From assembly GCF_009602465.1 (NCBI RefSeq), contig NZ_WBKP01000041.1, positions 1 to 35,538 on the forward strand: DNA of 35,538 nucleotides, read 5' to 3'. The position numbers and the translations under genes are program-made. Shown one piece after another: positions 15,306 to 23,943 of the stretch; the stretch's first letter is position 1, and every line of letters starts with the position of its first letter. The notes beneath the pieces were generated by a model. That model made no database searches and was not told where the DNA came from. It saw only the letters and a program-made list of their open reading frames with translations. The stretch is from Cumulibacter manganitolerans. Its GTDB lineage: Bacteria > Actinomycetota > Actinomycetes > Mycobacteriales > Antricoccaceae.

Positions 15306-15830
15306 CTACTTCTCGATCGTCACCGAGTTGATGACCACGTCGTCCAGCGGCTTGTCGTTGCGGTCGGTCGGCACCGACTCGATCTCGTCGACGACCTTCT
15401 TGGAGGCCTCGTCGGCGACCTCGCCGAAGATGGTGTGCTTGCCGTTCAGCCACTCCGGGGTGGTGGTCGTGATGAAGAACTGCGACCCGTTGGTGCCCTT
15501 GCCGCCCCGCTTGCCCGCGTTGGCCATCGCCAGCAGGTACTTCTTGGTGAACTGCAGCTCGGGGTGGATCTCGTCGTCGAACGTGTAGCCCGGTCCGCCG
15601 AAGCCCTGTCCGAGCGGATCGCCGCCCTGGATCATGAACCCGGAGATGATCCGGTGGAAGATGACGCCGTCGTACAGCGGGTCGGTGGAGCTCTTGCCGG
15701 TAGCCGGGTGGGTCCACTCGCGGCTGCCCTCGGCGAGCTCGACGAAGTTCTTCACGGTCTTCGGCGCGTGGTTGTCGAACAGCTCGATGCGGATATCGCC
15801 CTTGTTGGTGTGCAGCGTTGCGAAGGTCAT
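15306..15830 (-). CDS. ppiA: Cyclophilin-type peptidyl-prolyl cis-trans isomerase
   Basis: A 174-aa cytoplasmic cyclophilin (no signal peptide) that speeds proline isomerisation during folding. The active-site string FHRIISGFMIQGGDP (59-72, catalytic Arg60), the FFITT block and LNGKHTIFGEV are all present, with an insertion after ELAEGSREW as in other actinobacterial PpiA proteins. The ATG at 15830 has AAAGG 5 nt upstream; two longer in-frame starts exist but encode an Arg/Pro-rich stretch unlike the family. It lies directly upstream of rhomboid, 1 nt apart. Confidence 0.95.
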   Translation of the reverse strand: MTFATLHTNKGDIRIELFDNHAPKTVKNFVELAEGSREWTHPATGKSSTDPLYDGVIFHRIISGFMIQGGDPLGQGFGGPGYTFDDEIHPELQFTKKYLLAMANAGKRGGKGTNGSQFFITTTTPEWLNGKHTIFGEVADEASKKVVDEIESVPTDRNDKPLDDVVINSVTIEK

Positions 15831-15909
15831 GGTCGCCTTTCTCATCGGGGATGCGGGCGAACGCCGTCGGCCCTCAGGCACGACGGCGCTCACGCGATCC
15901 ATGGTTCCA

Positions 15910-15939
15910 CGAACACCGCCCGCGGGGGCACGGTGTTCG
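15910..15939 (-). terminator. Terminator hairpin after the first L,D-transpeptidase gene
   Basis: A 9-bp perfect stem CGAACACCG/CGGTGTTCG (15910-15918 and 15931-15939) with a 12-nt GC-rich loop, 20 nt downstream of the stop at 15960. Confidence 0.65.
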
Positions 15940-15959
15940 CTCAGGGTGGAGAAGGCGTC

Positions 15960-18032
15960 CTAGTAGGGCGCAGACCCGAAGACGTAGACGACGTCCCCGA
16001 CCTGCAGCTGGTCCCAGTACACCTTCGCGGCCTCCCACGACAGGTGGATGCAGCCGTGCGACGGCGTCGTCAGGCTGCCGACGTGGAAGGCCACGCCGCC
16101 GACGAAGAAGATCGAGTAGGGCATCGGGGCGCCGCCGAACTCGCTGGAGAGGTGGTCGATGTCCTTCCAGTACACCTTGAAGGTGCCGGTCGGCGTCCGG
16201 TAGCCGGCGCGGCCCGCGATCTGCTTGACCGGGCCGTAGTAGATCTGTCCGTTGGACTGCAGCCAGGTGGTGCTGTGCGTCAGGTCGACGCAGGCCTTGG
16301 CGTACGCCGGGCACGGGTTGGGCGGCGCGACCACGTTGACGTTCGTGCACTTGGTCATCTGGGTGGCGCCGAGCCCGACGTTGACGACGTACATGCAGAC
16401 GGTGTGCCAGCCAACGCTGGCCGGCAGACCCACGTTGACGCCGTGGTTGCCGCTGACGCCGAGGTACATGTTGACCCCGGGCTGCGGCTGGTTGGCGTTG
16501 GCGAACCCGACGGCGTTGCCGTCGACGGTCCACATGGTCTGCGTGGCGACGCCCCACTGGTTGGGGTCGTAGGCCCAGCCGCCGACGCCGATCGCGCCCT
16601 GGTTGCCGGTCACGTTGAAGTCGCCGCGCGGGTTGTCGCGGTAGGCGTCGGGGTTGATGGTGACGGTGGTGCACTTCGGCCAGGTGCCCTTCCCCCAACC
16701 GATGTTGTGCACGTACAGGCACACCTGGTGGTTGCCGTACGTCGACGGGCTGAACCGGTAGTCGATGCCGTGCCAGCCGGGGACGCCGTACGCCGAGAGG
16801 TCGGTGCCGGGTGCCTGCGCGTAGAACGCGCCGGCCACCGAGCCGTTGTCGGTGATCCAGACGACGGTCTTGGCGTACGGATCGCTCGGGTCGTAGGCGT
16901 ACCCGCCGACGTAGATGTCGCCGTTGCCCAGCAGCGCGGTGCCGATGTCGCCGGTCGGGTCGGCGTTGGGCACGTTGACGTCGAGGCACTTCACCAGCTG
17001 GCTGGCGCCGGGGCCGATGTTGATGACGAACATGCACACCGAGTGCTGGCCCGGGTTGGGCGCGCGCAACGCCCCGAACACCCCGCGGTTGTAGACGCCG
17101 TACGGGTAGAGGTCCGGGGACGCCAGCGTCGCGGCCTGGTACGCCACCACGCTGCCGTCCATGGTCCACATGGTGATCGGGGCCTGCGACATGTCGCTCG
17201 GGTCGTAGGCCCAGCCGGTGAAGTAGATGAGGCCGTCGCTGTTGACCCACGAGCCGAAGGTGCCGACGGGATTGTCGTTCCAGCCCGCGCTCGTCGTCTT
17301 CGGCTGCGCGTCGAGCGCGGGGGACGGCTCGGTCGTGGCGGACGCCGACGGAGCGGGCTTCGGCGACTCGGGGGTGGGGGTGGCCGTCGCGGTCGGCGAC
17401 TCGGATGGTGCCGCGGAGGACGACGAGGACGACGATCCGGAGGACGCGTCCGACGACGAGGACGACCCGGACGCCGTGTCGGGGGCGGTGGACGTCGCGT
17501 CGACCGGAGCGGGTGCCTCGAGGCAGGCGGTCGCGCTGGCGCCGGTCGCCCCGCCGACGAGCAGCGCCGCGTCGATCCGCAGGCCGCCGCCGGCCGCGCA
17601 GTTCAGCGCCGTCGGCGTGCCCTGGTAGGAGTAGGCCACGGTGACGGTGTACGTGTAGGTCTCGCCGGCCGGGACGGTCGCCTCGTCGACGAGGTACGCC
17701 CCACCGGTGGGGTGTCCCGCCTGCACCGGCTTGTCGGCTCCGCCGACGGTCACGGCGGTGGCCGTGACGCCGGTGACGGCGGCGCCGTCCGGAAGCGCGG
17801 GCGTGACCTGCGTCGACACCGGCTCGGCCACGGCGGTCGGGTTGTGCACCGTGAGCGTGTAGCGGGCCGAGCCCAGCGTGCTCGTCGGCGCGTAGTCGGT
17901 GGCCACCCCGGTGGCGGTCAGCGTCAGGTCGAACCCGGAGGCGCCGGCCGAGCCGGCGTACGCGACGACGAGGAGCGCCGACAGCACGGTGGTGAACAGC
18001 CCGCGAGCCGAGCCGATGAGGGTGCCCTTCAT
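15960..18032 (-). CDS. Secreted L,D-transpeptidase with three Cys-pair repeats
   Basis: A 690-aa exported enzyme predicted to form 3-3 peptidoglycan crosslinks or attach proteins to peptidoglycan. Layout: signal peptide (~1-31, AYAGSAGASG), a beta-rich domain resembling DUF11 (~33-165), a Ser/Thr/Pro linker (~175-245), three ~100-aa repeats (~254-355, 357-459, 466-568), and a YkuD catalytic domain (~571-690). Each repeat has a G(W/Y)AYDP motif and a Cys pair exactly 16 residues apart (333/349, 438/454, 546/562), suggesting a disulfide. The active site is His650 in AFHVGS and SHGC with Cys661. The last ~119 residues nearly copy those of the gene at 18851. The ATG follows AAAGG. Repeats of this type may bind cell wall or sugar, but that is not shown. 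Confidence 0.9.
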   Translation of the reverse strand: MKGTLIGSARGLFTTVLSALLVVAYAGSAGASGFDLTLTATGVATDYAPTSTLGSARYTLTVHNPTAVAEPVSTQVTPALPDGAAVTGVTATAVTVGGADKPVQAGHPTGGAYLVDEATVPAGETYTYTVTVAYSYQGTPTALNCAAGGGLRIDAALLVGGATGASATACLEAPAPVDATSTAPDTASGSSSSSDASSGSSSSSSSAAPSESPTATATPTPESPKPAPSASATTEPSPALDAQPKTTSAGWNDNPVGTFGSWVNSDGLIYFTGWAYDPSDMSQAPITMWTMDGSVVAYQAATLASPDLYPYGVYNRGVFGALRAPNPGQHSVCMFVINIGPGASQLVKCLDVNVPNADPTGDIGTALLGNGDIYVGGYAYDPSDPYAKTVVWITDNGSVAGAFYAQAPGTDLSAYGVPGWHGIDYRFSPSTYGNHQVCLYVHNIGWGKGTWPKCTTVTINPDAYRDNPRGDFNVTGNQGAIGVGGWAYDPNQWGVATQTMWTVDGNAVGFANANQPQPGVNMYLGVSGNHGVNVGLPASVGWHTVCMYVVNVGLGATQMTKCTNVNVVAPPNPCPAYAKACVDLTHSTTWLQSNGQIYYGPVKQIAGRAGYRTPTGTFKVYWKDIDHLSSEFGGAPMPYSIFFVGGVAFHVGSLTTPSHGCIHLSWEAAKVYWDQLQVGDVVYVFGSAPY

Positions 18033-18236
18033 GGGACGCCGACCTTTCCCGAAAGTCCGATCTCGCCGTTGCCGTCGGACGTCCTGGGCGGGCGGTGCTT
18101 CCCGTTACGTGAGGCGCGAAATCCAACGCCGATTGTATCCACGTGATTCGGTCGCGATAGTGGCGTTGCGCTGGGGACATGCCCGAACCGTGACCTGGTT
18201 GAGGCGGTTGTGCCTGGTGGGCCGTCGCCGGACCGG
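18033..18236. promoter_or_regulatory. Region upstream of first L,D-transpeptidase
   Basis: A 204-bp gap without a gene. An inverted repeat CAACGCC/GGCGTTG (18124-18130 and 18162-18168) brackets an A/T-richer stretch with TACAAT on the minus strand (18132-18137), a possible -10 box about 100 nt from the start codon. No matching -35 is clear. Confidence 0.3.
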
Positions 18237-18842
18237 TCAGAGCCCCTCGAGCACCGCCTTGGCGATCTCGACCGCCTCCAGAGAGCTCGCCTGGTTGAGG
18301 GTCACGACCACCAGCGCGGTACCGGCCCACGCGGCGAGGTCGGTCCGGGACTGGGCGCTGTCGACCCGCACCGATCCGCCCTCGCCGGCGTTCGCCGGGT
18401 TGCCGCCCGGCACCTCGGCGAGCGCTGCCGCGAGCCCCGCACCGGGCGCCACTGCCCGGGTGCGCACCGACACCGCGACGTCGCCGTCCGCGCGCACGAA
18501 CTCGCACTGCGGCCGCGGGCCGGACGGTGGCTCGGTGGTCGTGACGACCACGGACGCGATGCGCTGGCCCACCGTGGCTTCGACGAAGTCCTCTCCGAGA
18601 TACGGGCACGAACCGTCGCTGACGCTCACCCGGGTCGCGCTGGGCGCCGCCGATGCGCCCGGCGGCCCGGGGGCGGCCGACGGCTGCGACGATCCCGCAG
18701 GCTGGCCGCCGGCGGACCCGGTTGCGCTGCCGCCTCCGGGGCCGGCCGACGTCCCGGGGACGCGGTTTCCCTCACCGGTGCTCGAGCATCCCGCGACGCA
18801 GGCGACGACCGCACCGAGGACCGCGAGCGCCCGGGCCGGCAC
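18237..18842 (-). CDS. DUF2020-like lipoprotein
   Basis: A 201-aa lipoprotein. The GTG start at 18842 gives a short signal peptide ending VAGC (Cys19), followed by a Gly/Ser/Ala/Pro-rich tether (~20-65) and one globular domain beginning CPYLGEDFVEATVGQRIASV with a later QCEFVRADGDVAVSVRT. This pattern resembles DUF2020 proteins of actinobacteria, whose function is unknown. It starts 8 nt after the stop of the upstream L,D-transpeptidase, so the two likely share a transcript. The frame is open upstream inside the transpeptidase gene but that part is a shadow; the lipobox fixes the start. Confidence 0.78.
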   Translation of the reverse strand: MPARALAVLGAVVACVAGCSSTGEGNRVPGTSAGPGGGSATGSAGGQPAGSSQPSAAPGPPGASAAPSATRVSVSDGSCPYLGEDFVEATVGQRIASVVVTTTEPPSGPRPQCEFVRADGDVAVSVRTRAVAPGAGLAAALAEVPGGNPANAGEGGSVRVDSAQSRTDLAAWAGTALVVVTLNQASSLEAVEIAKAVLEGL

Positions 18843-18850
18843 GATGCGCG

Positions 18851-19816
18851 CTAGTACTGCGGCGAGCCGTAGATGTACACGACGTCCCCGGGCTGCAGCG
18901 CGTCCCAGTAGGTCTTCGCGGCCGACTCGGACAGGTGCACGCAGCCGTGCGACGGGGTGCTCAGCGAGCCGACGTGGAAGGCCATGCCCTCGCCGTTGAA
19001 GAAGATCGAGTACGGCATCGGCGCGTTGTCGAACTCCTTCGACAGGTGATCGATGTCCTTCCACTGCACGGTGTAGGTGCCCGGCGGCGTGCGGTGCCCG
19101 TTGCGCCCGGCGATCTGCTTGAACGGCCCGGCGGTCACCACGCCGTCCTTCTGCAGCCACGTCGTGTTGCTGGTCAGGTCGACGCACGCCTCGGCCGTGG
19201 CCGGGCAGGGGTTGGCGGCCGCGGCGGCCGCCTGCTCTTCCTTCTGCTTCTTGGCGGCGGCGATCTCGGCGGCGCTCAGCACGTGCAGCGACTTCGCCTT
19301 GCTCTGGTTGGCGAGGAAGCTCGGGTTGCCGGCGAACTTCGCGTAGTAGCTGTGGTCGCCGTCGGCGAGGCCCTTGACGGTGAATGCCATGTTGCCGGCG
19401 GTGTTCAGCGTGGCGGTGGCATAGCCGGCGCCGTCCACGACGAGGGTGACGTCGCCGAACGGCACGCCGGGGTTCGGCGTCTGGACGGTGATCGATACCT
19501 TGACGCTCTCACCGGTGCCGATCGAGGCCGCTGCCTTGGTGAAGATGGTGGTGGGCTGGTTGGTCGGCGGCGCTTCCGAGGTGGGCGCGGCGGACGTGGG
19601 GGCGGCCGAGGTGGTGGTCGTCTCCGAGGTCGGGGCCGCACTCGAGGTGCTGGCCGGCGAGTCCGACGGCGTCGCGGAGACGGTTTCGCCCGACGTGGGC
19701 CCGGCGGCGGACTTCGGCGCCCCGGTGGCGCATCCGCTCAGCAGGAGCCCAACGGCCGCGCTCGCAGCGATCAGCAACAGGCCGCGCTGCGACCGACGAC
19801 GTGAGCTCGTGCCCAT
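18851..19816 (-). CDS. Lipoprotein L,D-transpeptidase with Ig-like domain
   Basis: A 321-aa membrane-anchored L,D-transpeptidase. The lipobox LLLSGC sets the lipidated Cys29; a Ser/Thr-rich linker (~35-90) is followed by an Ig-like beta domain (~92-180, DVTLVVDGAGYATATLNTAG), a Lys/Glu/Ala helix (~182-201) and the YkuD domain (~203-321) with His281 (AFHVGS) and Cys292 (SHGC). Its last 119 residues align without gaps to the enzyme at 15960 apart from one or two positions (shared KDIDHLS, APMPYSIFF, TPSHGC, GDVVY), so the pair arose by duplication with different front domains. The ATG is preceded by GGAG. The 222-bp region in front (19817-20038) holds no gene. Confidence 0.92.
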   Translation of the reverse strand: MGTSSRRRSQRGLLLIAASAAVGLLLSGCATGAPKSAAGPTSGETVSATPSDSPASTSSAAPTSETTTTSAAPTSAAPTSEAPPTNQPTTIFTKAAASIGTGESVKVSITVQTPNPGVPFGDVTLVVDGAGYATATLNTAGNMAFTVKGLADGDHSYYAKFAGNPSFLANQSKAKSLHVLSAAEIAAAKKQKEEQAAAAAANPCPATAEACVDLTSNTTWLQKDGVVTAGPFKQIAGRNGHRTPPGTYTVQWKDIDHLSKEFDNAPMPYSIFFNGEGMAFHVGSLSTPSHGCVHLSESAAKTYWDALQPGDVVYIYGSPQY

Positions 19817-19959
19817 TTACCATCTCCAGGTGTTTCGTTCAACCTGCTCAATGGAACACCAGCGATCTCGGGGCCACCAGTGCGATAACCGAATCGCGTC
19901 CGGTTCGTGACGCGTTCTACAGCATCGCCTCAGAAACCTCACGAGTCCCAGGACTGTGC

Positions 19960-20020
19960 GATCTGCGGGGCTGCGAGAGACGCTGTGCCCCCGTGAGCGT
20001 TCCCCGCTGCCCCGCAGATC
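19960..20020 (-). terminator. Inverted repeat after the YceI gene
   Basis: 12-bp perfect arms (19960-19971 GATCTGCGGGGC and 20009-20020) around a 37-nt loop with further weak pairing. It lies 19 nt downstream of the YceI stop on the minus strand, in the gap before the second L,D-transpeptidase. Confidence 0.55.
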
Positions 20021-20038
20021 CGTCCCGCCGCCAGCCGG

Positions 20039-20578
20039 TCATCGGCCGAGCGGCCGATGGCAGACCAGGGTGACGTCGAGCTCCAGGTGCCGGCCGATGA
20101 TGAAGTACGGCGCCCGGATGCCCAGCGGACGCCGGTCGAGCCGTCCCCGGACACCGACCCGCAGCTCGGTGCCGGTCACCTCGGCCAGCGTCGCCTCGAG
20201 CACGATCGGTGCGGTGGCGCCGCGCGCTCGCACGACGCCGCTGCCGGACCAGCCGTATGCGGTTCGGCCGGCCGTCGCGACCTCCACCCGGATCGCGGGA
20301 TGGCCGGCTCCGTCCAGCAGCCCGGGTTTCTGCAGGTCCTTGTCCCGGTGCGCGTTCCCGGTGGCGATGCCCGGCACGAGGAGAGCGACCCAGGCGCCGA
20401 CCACCGATCCGCCGTCGGTGACCGTCGCGCCGCCGTCCGCGATCGGGATCGTGCCATGCACCGTGGCCACCAGCTTGTCGCGGACGGCGAAGCGCGCCTC
20501 GCTCGCCCGCGGATCCACCTGCCAGTCGCCGGCGAGCGGCGGGGAGCCGACCCGCCCGCTGGTGTGCTGCGTGCTCAT
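20039..20578 (-). CDS. YceI family protein
   Basis: A 179-aa lipocalin-like beta-barrel protein of the YceI family, which binds polyprenoid or other amphiphilic ligands. The family pattern is visible: GDWQVDPRASEARFAVRDKL, HGTIPIADGGATV, GNAHRDKDLQKPGLLDGAGHPAIRV (the conserved HRDxHL-like block), and LGIRAPYFIIGRHLELDVTLV at the end. There is no signal peptide, so it is predicted cytoplasmic. Its ATG overlaps the stop of the upstream gene (ATGA), so both are translated together and are probably controlled by the divergent LuxR-type regulator. Confidence 0.9.
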   Translation of the reverse strand: MSTQHTSGRVGSPPLAGDWQVDPRASEARFAVRDKLVATVHGTIPIADGGATVTDGGSVVGAWVALLVPGIATGNAHRDKDLQKPGLLDGAGHPAIRVEVATAGRTAYGWSGSGVVRARGATAPIVLEATLAEVTGTELRVGVRGRLDRRPLGIRAPYFIIGRHLELDVTLVCHRPLGR

Positions 20579-20922
20579 CGGGCCACCTCCGCCAGTGCGT
20601 CGGCGATCGGTCCGGACGAGTCCACGATCTCGAACCGTTGCACCCGCGTGGGCCCGGTCAGCAGCTGCGGGTCCTCGCCCGGCAGCAGCTCGGACGTGGT
20701 GACGAGCCGACCCATCTCCTCGAGGGTCGCCACGTCGCGGGTGAGGACGACGTGGCACTCGGCGCCGTCCGGCCCCCGGCCGTGGAACGCGCCCAGGATG
20801 CCGTCGCGGGTGACCGGGTTCGCCCGCAGCAACGGCACGATCCGGTCGGTCGCCGCGCGGCTCGCCGCCTGGACCGCCGCAGCACTGCGCTGGCCGTCGA
20901 AGGTCATGATCTGGAGGTACAT
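20575..20922 (-). CDS. Small alpha/beta-barrel-like hypothetical protein
   Basis: A 115-aa protein. Its pattern (strand MYLQIMTFDG, helix AAVQAASRAATDRIVPLLRANPV, strand GILGAFHG, strand ECHVVLTRDVATLEEM, C-terminal RVQRFEIVDSSG) suggests a ferredoxin-like dimeric alpha/beta barrel such as an antibiotic-biosynthesis-monooxygenase relative, but no catalytic signature can be seen. The ATG at 20922 follows GGGAAGG. It is the first gene of a two-gene unit with YceI and diverges from the regulator at 21054; the shared 131-bp gap (20923-21053) has no clear promoter but contains a GAACCG direct repeat on the plus strand around 21010-21030. Confidence 0.65.
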   Translation of the reverse strand: MYLQIMTFDGQRSAAAVQAASRAATDRIVPLLRANPVTRDGILGAFHGRGPDGAECHVVLTRDVATLEEMGRLVTTSELLPGEDPQLLTGPTRVQRFEIVDSSGPIADALAEVAR

Positions 20923-21053
20923 GGTGCTTCCCTTCCCTGTGCGACGGCGGTGTGTCGCCGCTGTGGCCAGCCTGCCGAGCGGGGGAACCCAGCACCTCAG
21001 TGGTGGCGCGGAACCGAGTACTGAACCGCGGGGCACGGCCGCATACTGAGCGC

Positions 21054-23870
21054 ATGTACGAGCCCCCGGGCCGCGCCTCCGAGCTGGCGCGGATCGACGC
21101 CGTACGCCGCAGCGCCCTCGCTGGTGCCGGCGGTCTGGTCCTGGTGACCGGAGAGGCCGGGATCGGCAAGACCCGGCTGGCGCACGCCGCGCTGCAGCGT
21201 GCGGCCGCCGCTGGCATGACGACGGCGCGCGGCTGGTGCATCGACGACCCGGCCGCGCCGACCCTCTGGACGTGGCGGCGGGTCGCGCGCGACGTCCCCG
21301 CCCTGGGCGCGGTCCTGAGCGAGGCCGCCGACCATCGGGACGCCGACGCGCACTTCCGGCTGGCCGAGCGCGTCGGGGCGGAGCTCTCGGCGGCTGCGGG
21401 CGGGACCGGTCTGGCGGTGCTGCTGGAGGACCAGCACTGGGCGGACACGCTGACCGCGGCGCTGCTGCGCTGCCTGCTGCCCGAGCTGGGCACGATGCGC
21501 GTGCTGCTGCTCGTGACCGCGCGAGAGGAGCACGCGGTCCAGAGCCCGTTCGGTCGCCTGCTGCCCGACCTCGTCCGCAGCCCGTTGGTCACCACCATCC
21601 AGCTCGCCGGGTTGACGACTGCCGCCGTGAGCGACTGGCTCGCCAACGACGCCGCCATGCGCGGTTGGGCGCCGCGAGCGGCCGAGCTGGTACGCCGCAC
21701 CAGCGGCAACCCGCTGCTCATCACCGCCCTGGCCTCGGCCCAGCCGCCGCAGGCCGGGGCAACCGGAGCGGATCTCGTCGAGCGGCCGGCCTGGCGCGCG
21801 GTGCTCCTCGCGCCGTACCGCACGCTGCCCGAGCCGGCCCGACGCACCGTCGCGACCGCGGCGGTGCTGGCCGAGCGGCTTCTGCCGCAGGTGCTCTCCG
21901 ACGTTCTCGGCATCCCCGTCGCGGACATCGGCGACCATCTCTCCGCGGCGGTCACCGCCGGGATCCTGCGCTTCGGTGAGACCGGCCTGGCCTTCCATCA
22001 CGCGCTCGTCCGAGACGCGGTCGTGGCCGAGCTGGGCGCCGCGGAGCGCGCGCGGATCCACGAGGCCGTCGCGCTCGCCCTGGAGAAGGTCGACGATCCG
22101 GCGTACGCGGGACTGGCGGCCACCCACTGGTCGCACGTCGGGACGCGGGCGGCGGCCGAGCGCTGCCGCGATCTCGCGGTCCGCGCCGCGCAGGCGCAGC
22201 CGCTCGCGCCGGACCGCGGCGTGGCGCTGGCGCTGCTGGCCCTCGACGCTTGCCGAGCGCTCGGCGCTGGGGACGACGAGCTCGCGGAGCGGCTGCTGGC
22301 GACGGCCCGGTTCCAGTGGGACGCCGGACTGCTGGCGGACACCCTCGACTCGTGCGCGCGGGGCATGGATCTCGCCGCGCGCGCCGGGCGCGCCGACCTG
22401 ATGGCCGGCTTCGCGCTCATCCCGCAAGGGATGGGCTCGCTCGAGGTGGCTGCGATCGCCGCCGAGATGTGCCGCCGCGCGCTGCGCGTGCTGCCGGACG
22501 GCGAGCGGGCGCTGCGCGCGCGGCTGCTGGCCTCCTGCGCGGTGGCCGGCGCCGAGGCCGCGCAGCTGCGCGCGCCCGGCGACGAGCGCTCGCCCGACGC
22601 GCTGTCGGCGGAAGCGCTTCGGGTGGCGCGTGAGGCCGGGGACCTCGCGGCCGAGATCGAGACCATCGCAGCCCGGCATCTGGTGCTGAGCTACCCGCAG
22701 CGGATCGCCGAACGGGAGCAGCTGACGGCCCGCGCGACGGAGATCGCCGAGCGGACCCCGACGCTGATGGGCGCGCTGTGGGGACGCATCTGGGCAGCCG
22801 ACCTCGCGACCCAGCGCGGGGACACGGTGGGGCTGCGCCAGGTCATCACCGAGGTGGAACGGGTCGCGGCGGCGTACGGCTCGCCGGTGGCGCGATGGCA
22901 CGCGTTGCGGTTGCGGACCGGCGCAGCCGTGCTGGTCGGCGACTTCGACCTGGCGCGGCGCATCGCGGGTGAGGGCCTGGAGATCGCGCAACGCATCGGC
23001 GACCTCTCGATGGTGGGCATGCACGCGGCGCTGCACACCTGGATCGCCGGCATGCGCGGCGATCCGGACGACCTGCTCGACGACGTGATCGAGACCGTGC
23101 TGGCCGCCCCGCCGATCCCGCTGGTCCGCGCCGAGCTGCCGATCGTCCATGCGCTGCGCGGCGATCACCAGCGCGCCGCCGCGGCGCTCGACGCGCTGCG
23201 CGACGTCCCGGGGCGGATGCCGCTGGGCCCGCGCTGGTACGGGACGGTCGCCTCGATCGGCACCGGTGCCGTGCTGCTGAACGACGCGGCGCTCGCCGAG
23301 GAGTGCCACCGGCTGCTGCTGCCGACCGCGCTGTGGTGTGCCGGCGACGGCGGCGGGTCGCCGGTGGCCGCCGGATCCAACGAGGGTCCTCTCGGGCAGC
23401 TCGCGCAGGTCGCCGGGCAGAACGCCGTCGCCGCGAGACACTTCGAGCGCTCGATCGCCGTCGACGACCGCATCGGTGCCTGGCCGTACGCCGCCCGCGC
23501 CCGCCTCGGGCTGGCCGAGTGCCTCGAGCAGACCGACCCGGCGCGGGCGGTCGAGGTCGCCACGGCGGCAGCCGCCGAGCTCGGCCGGCTGGACATGCCC
23601 GGGCCGCTCGCCCGCGCGCAGGCGCTGCTCGCCCGGCACCGAACCGACGTCCGCCCGGGCGAGGGACCGCTGTCGGCGCGCGAGCTGGAGGTGGCGCGGC
23701 TGGTCGCGGAGCCGCTGACCAACCAGCAGATCGCGGAGCGTCTGTACCTGTCGGTACGGACGGTCGAGTCCCACGTGCGCAGCGCGCTCGCGAAGCTGGA
23801 CCTCACCGGGCGGACCGAGCTGGCGATCTGGACGAGGGAGCGAGAGCGGCGGGTGAGCGGTAGGCCGTGA
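21054..23870 (+). CDS. Large LuxR-family ATP-binding transcriptional regulator (LAL type)
   Basis: A 938-aa regulator with an N-terminal STAND/AAA ATPase, a long helical repeat region and a C-terminal LuxR helix-turn-helix. Walker A is GEAGIGKT (33-40); Walker B is LAVLLEDQHWAD (~123-134); the TPR-like alpha-solenoid spans ~380-860. The DNA-binding domain is at 871-938: LSARELEVARLVAEPLTNQQIAERLYLSVRTVESHVRSAL. LAL proteins bind ATP and a ligand and switch on neighbouring genes; the divergent small-protein/YceI pair and the downstream 23944 gene are likely targets. The ATG at 21054 gives the usual short segment before Walker A; the open frame extends upstream to 20952 but overlaps the divergent promoter. 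No clear ribosome site. Confidence 0.9.
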   Translation: MYEPPGRASELARIDAVRRSALAGAGGLVLVTGEAGIGKTRLAHAALQRAAAAGMTTARGWCIDDPAAPTLWTWRRVARDVPALGAVLSEAADHRDADAHFRLAERVGAELSAAAGGTGLAVLLEDQHWADTLTAALLRCLLPELGTMRVLLLVTAREEHAVQSPFGRLLPDLVRSPLVTTIQLAGLTTAAVSDWLANDAAMRGWAPRAAELVRRTSGNPLLITALASAQPPQAGATGADLVERPAWRAVLLAPYRTLPEPARRTVATAAVLAERLLPQVLSDVLGIPVADIGDHLSAAVTAGILRFGETGLAFHHALVRDAVVAELGAAERARIHEAVALALEKVDDPAYAGLAATHWSHVGTRAAAERCRDLAVRAAQAQPLAPDRGVALALLALDACRALGAGDDELAERLLATARFQWDAGLLADTLDSCARGMDLAARAGRADLMAGFALIPQGMGSLEVAAIAAEMCRRALRVLPDGERALRARLLASCAVAGAEAAQLRAPGDERSPDALSAEALRVAREAGDLAAEIETIAARHLVLSYPQRIAEREQLTARATEIAERTPTLMGALWGRIWAADLATQRGDTVGLRQVITEVERVAAAYGSPVARWHALRLRTGAAVLVGDFDLARRIAGEGLEIAQRIGDLSMVGMHAALHTWIAGMRGDPDDLLDDVIETVLAAPPIPLVRAELPIVHALRGDHQRAAAALDALRDVPGRMPLGPRWYGTVASIGTGAVLLNDAALAEECHRLLLPTALWCAGDGGGSPVAAGSNEGPLGQLAQVAGQNAVAARHFERSIAVDDRIGAWPYAARARLGLAECLEQTDPARAVEVATAAAAELGRLDMPGPLARAQALLARHRTDVRPGEGPLSARELEVARLVAEPLTNQQIAERLYLSVRTVESHVRSALAKLDLTGRTELAIWTRERERRVSGRP

Positions 23871-23943
23871 GCCGCACAGGTCACGATGGAACCGCGGGCG
23901 CCCCGACCGGCTCGCAGACGCGCCGACTTCGCCGGAGGACCTG

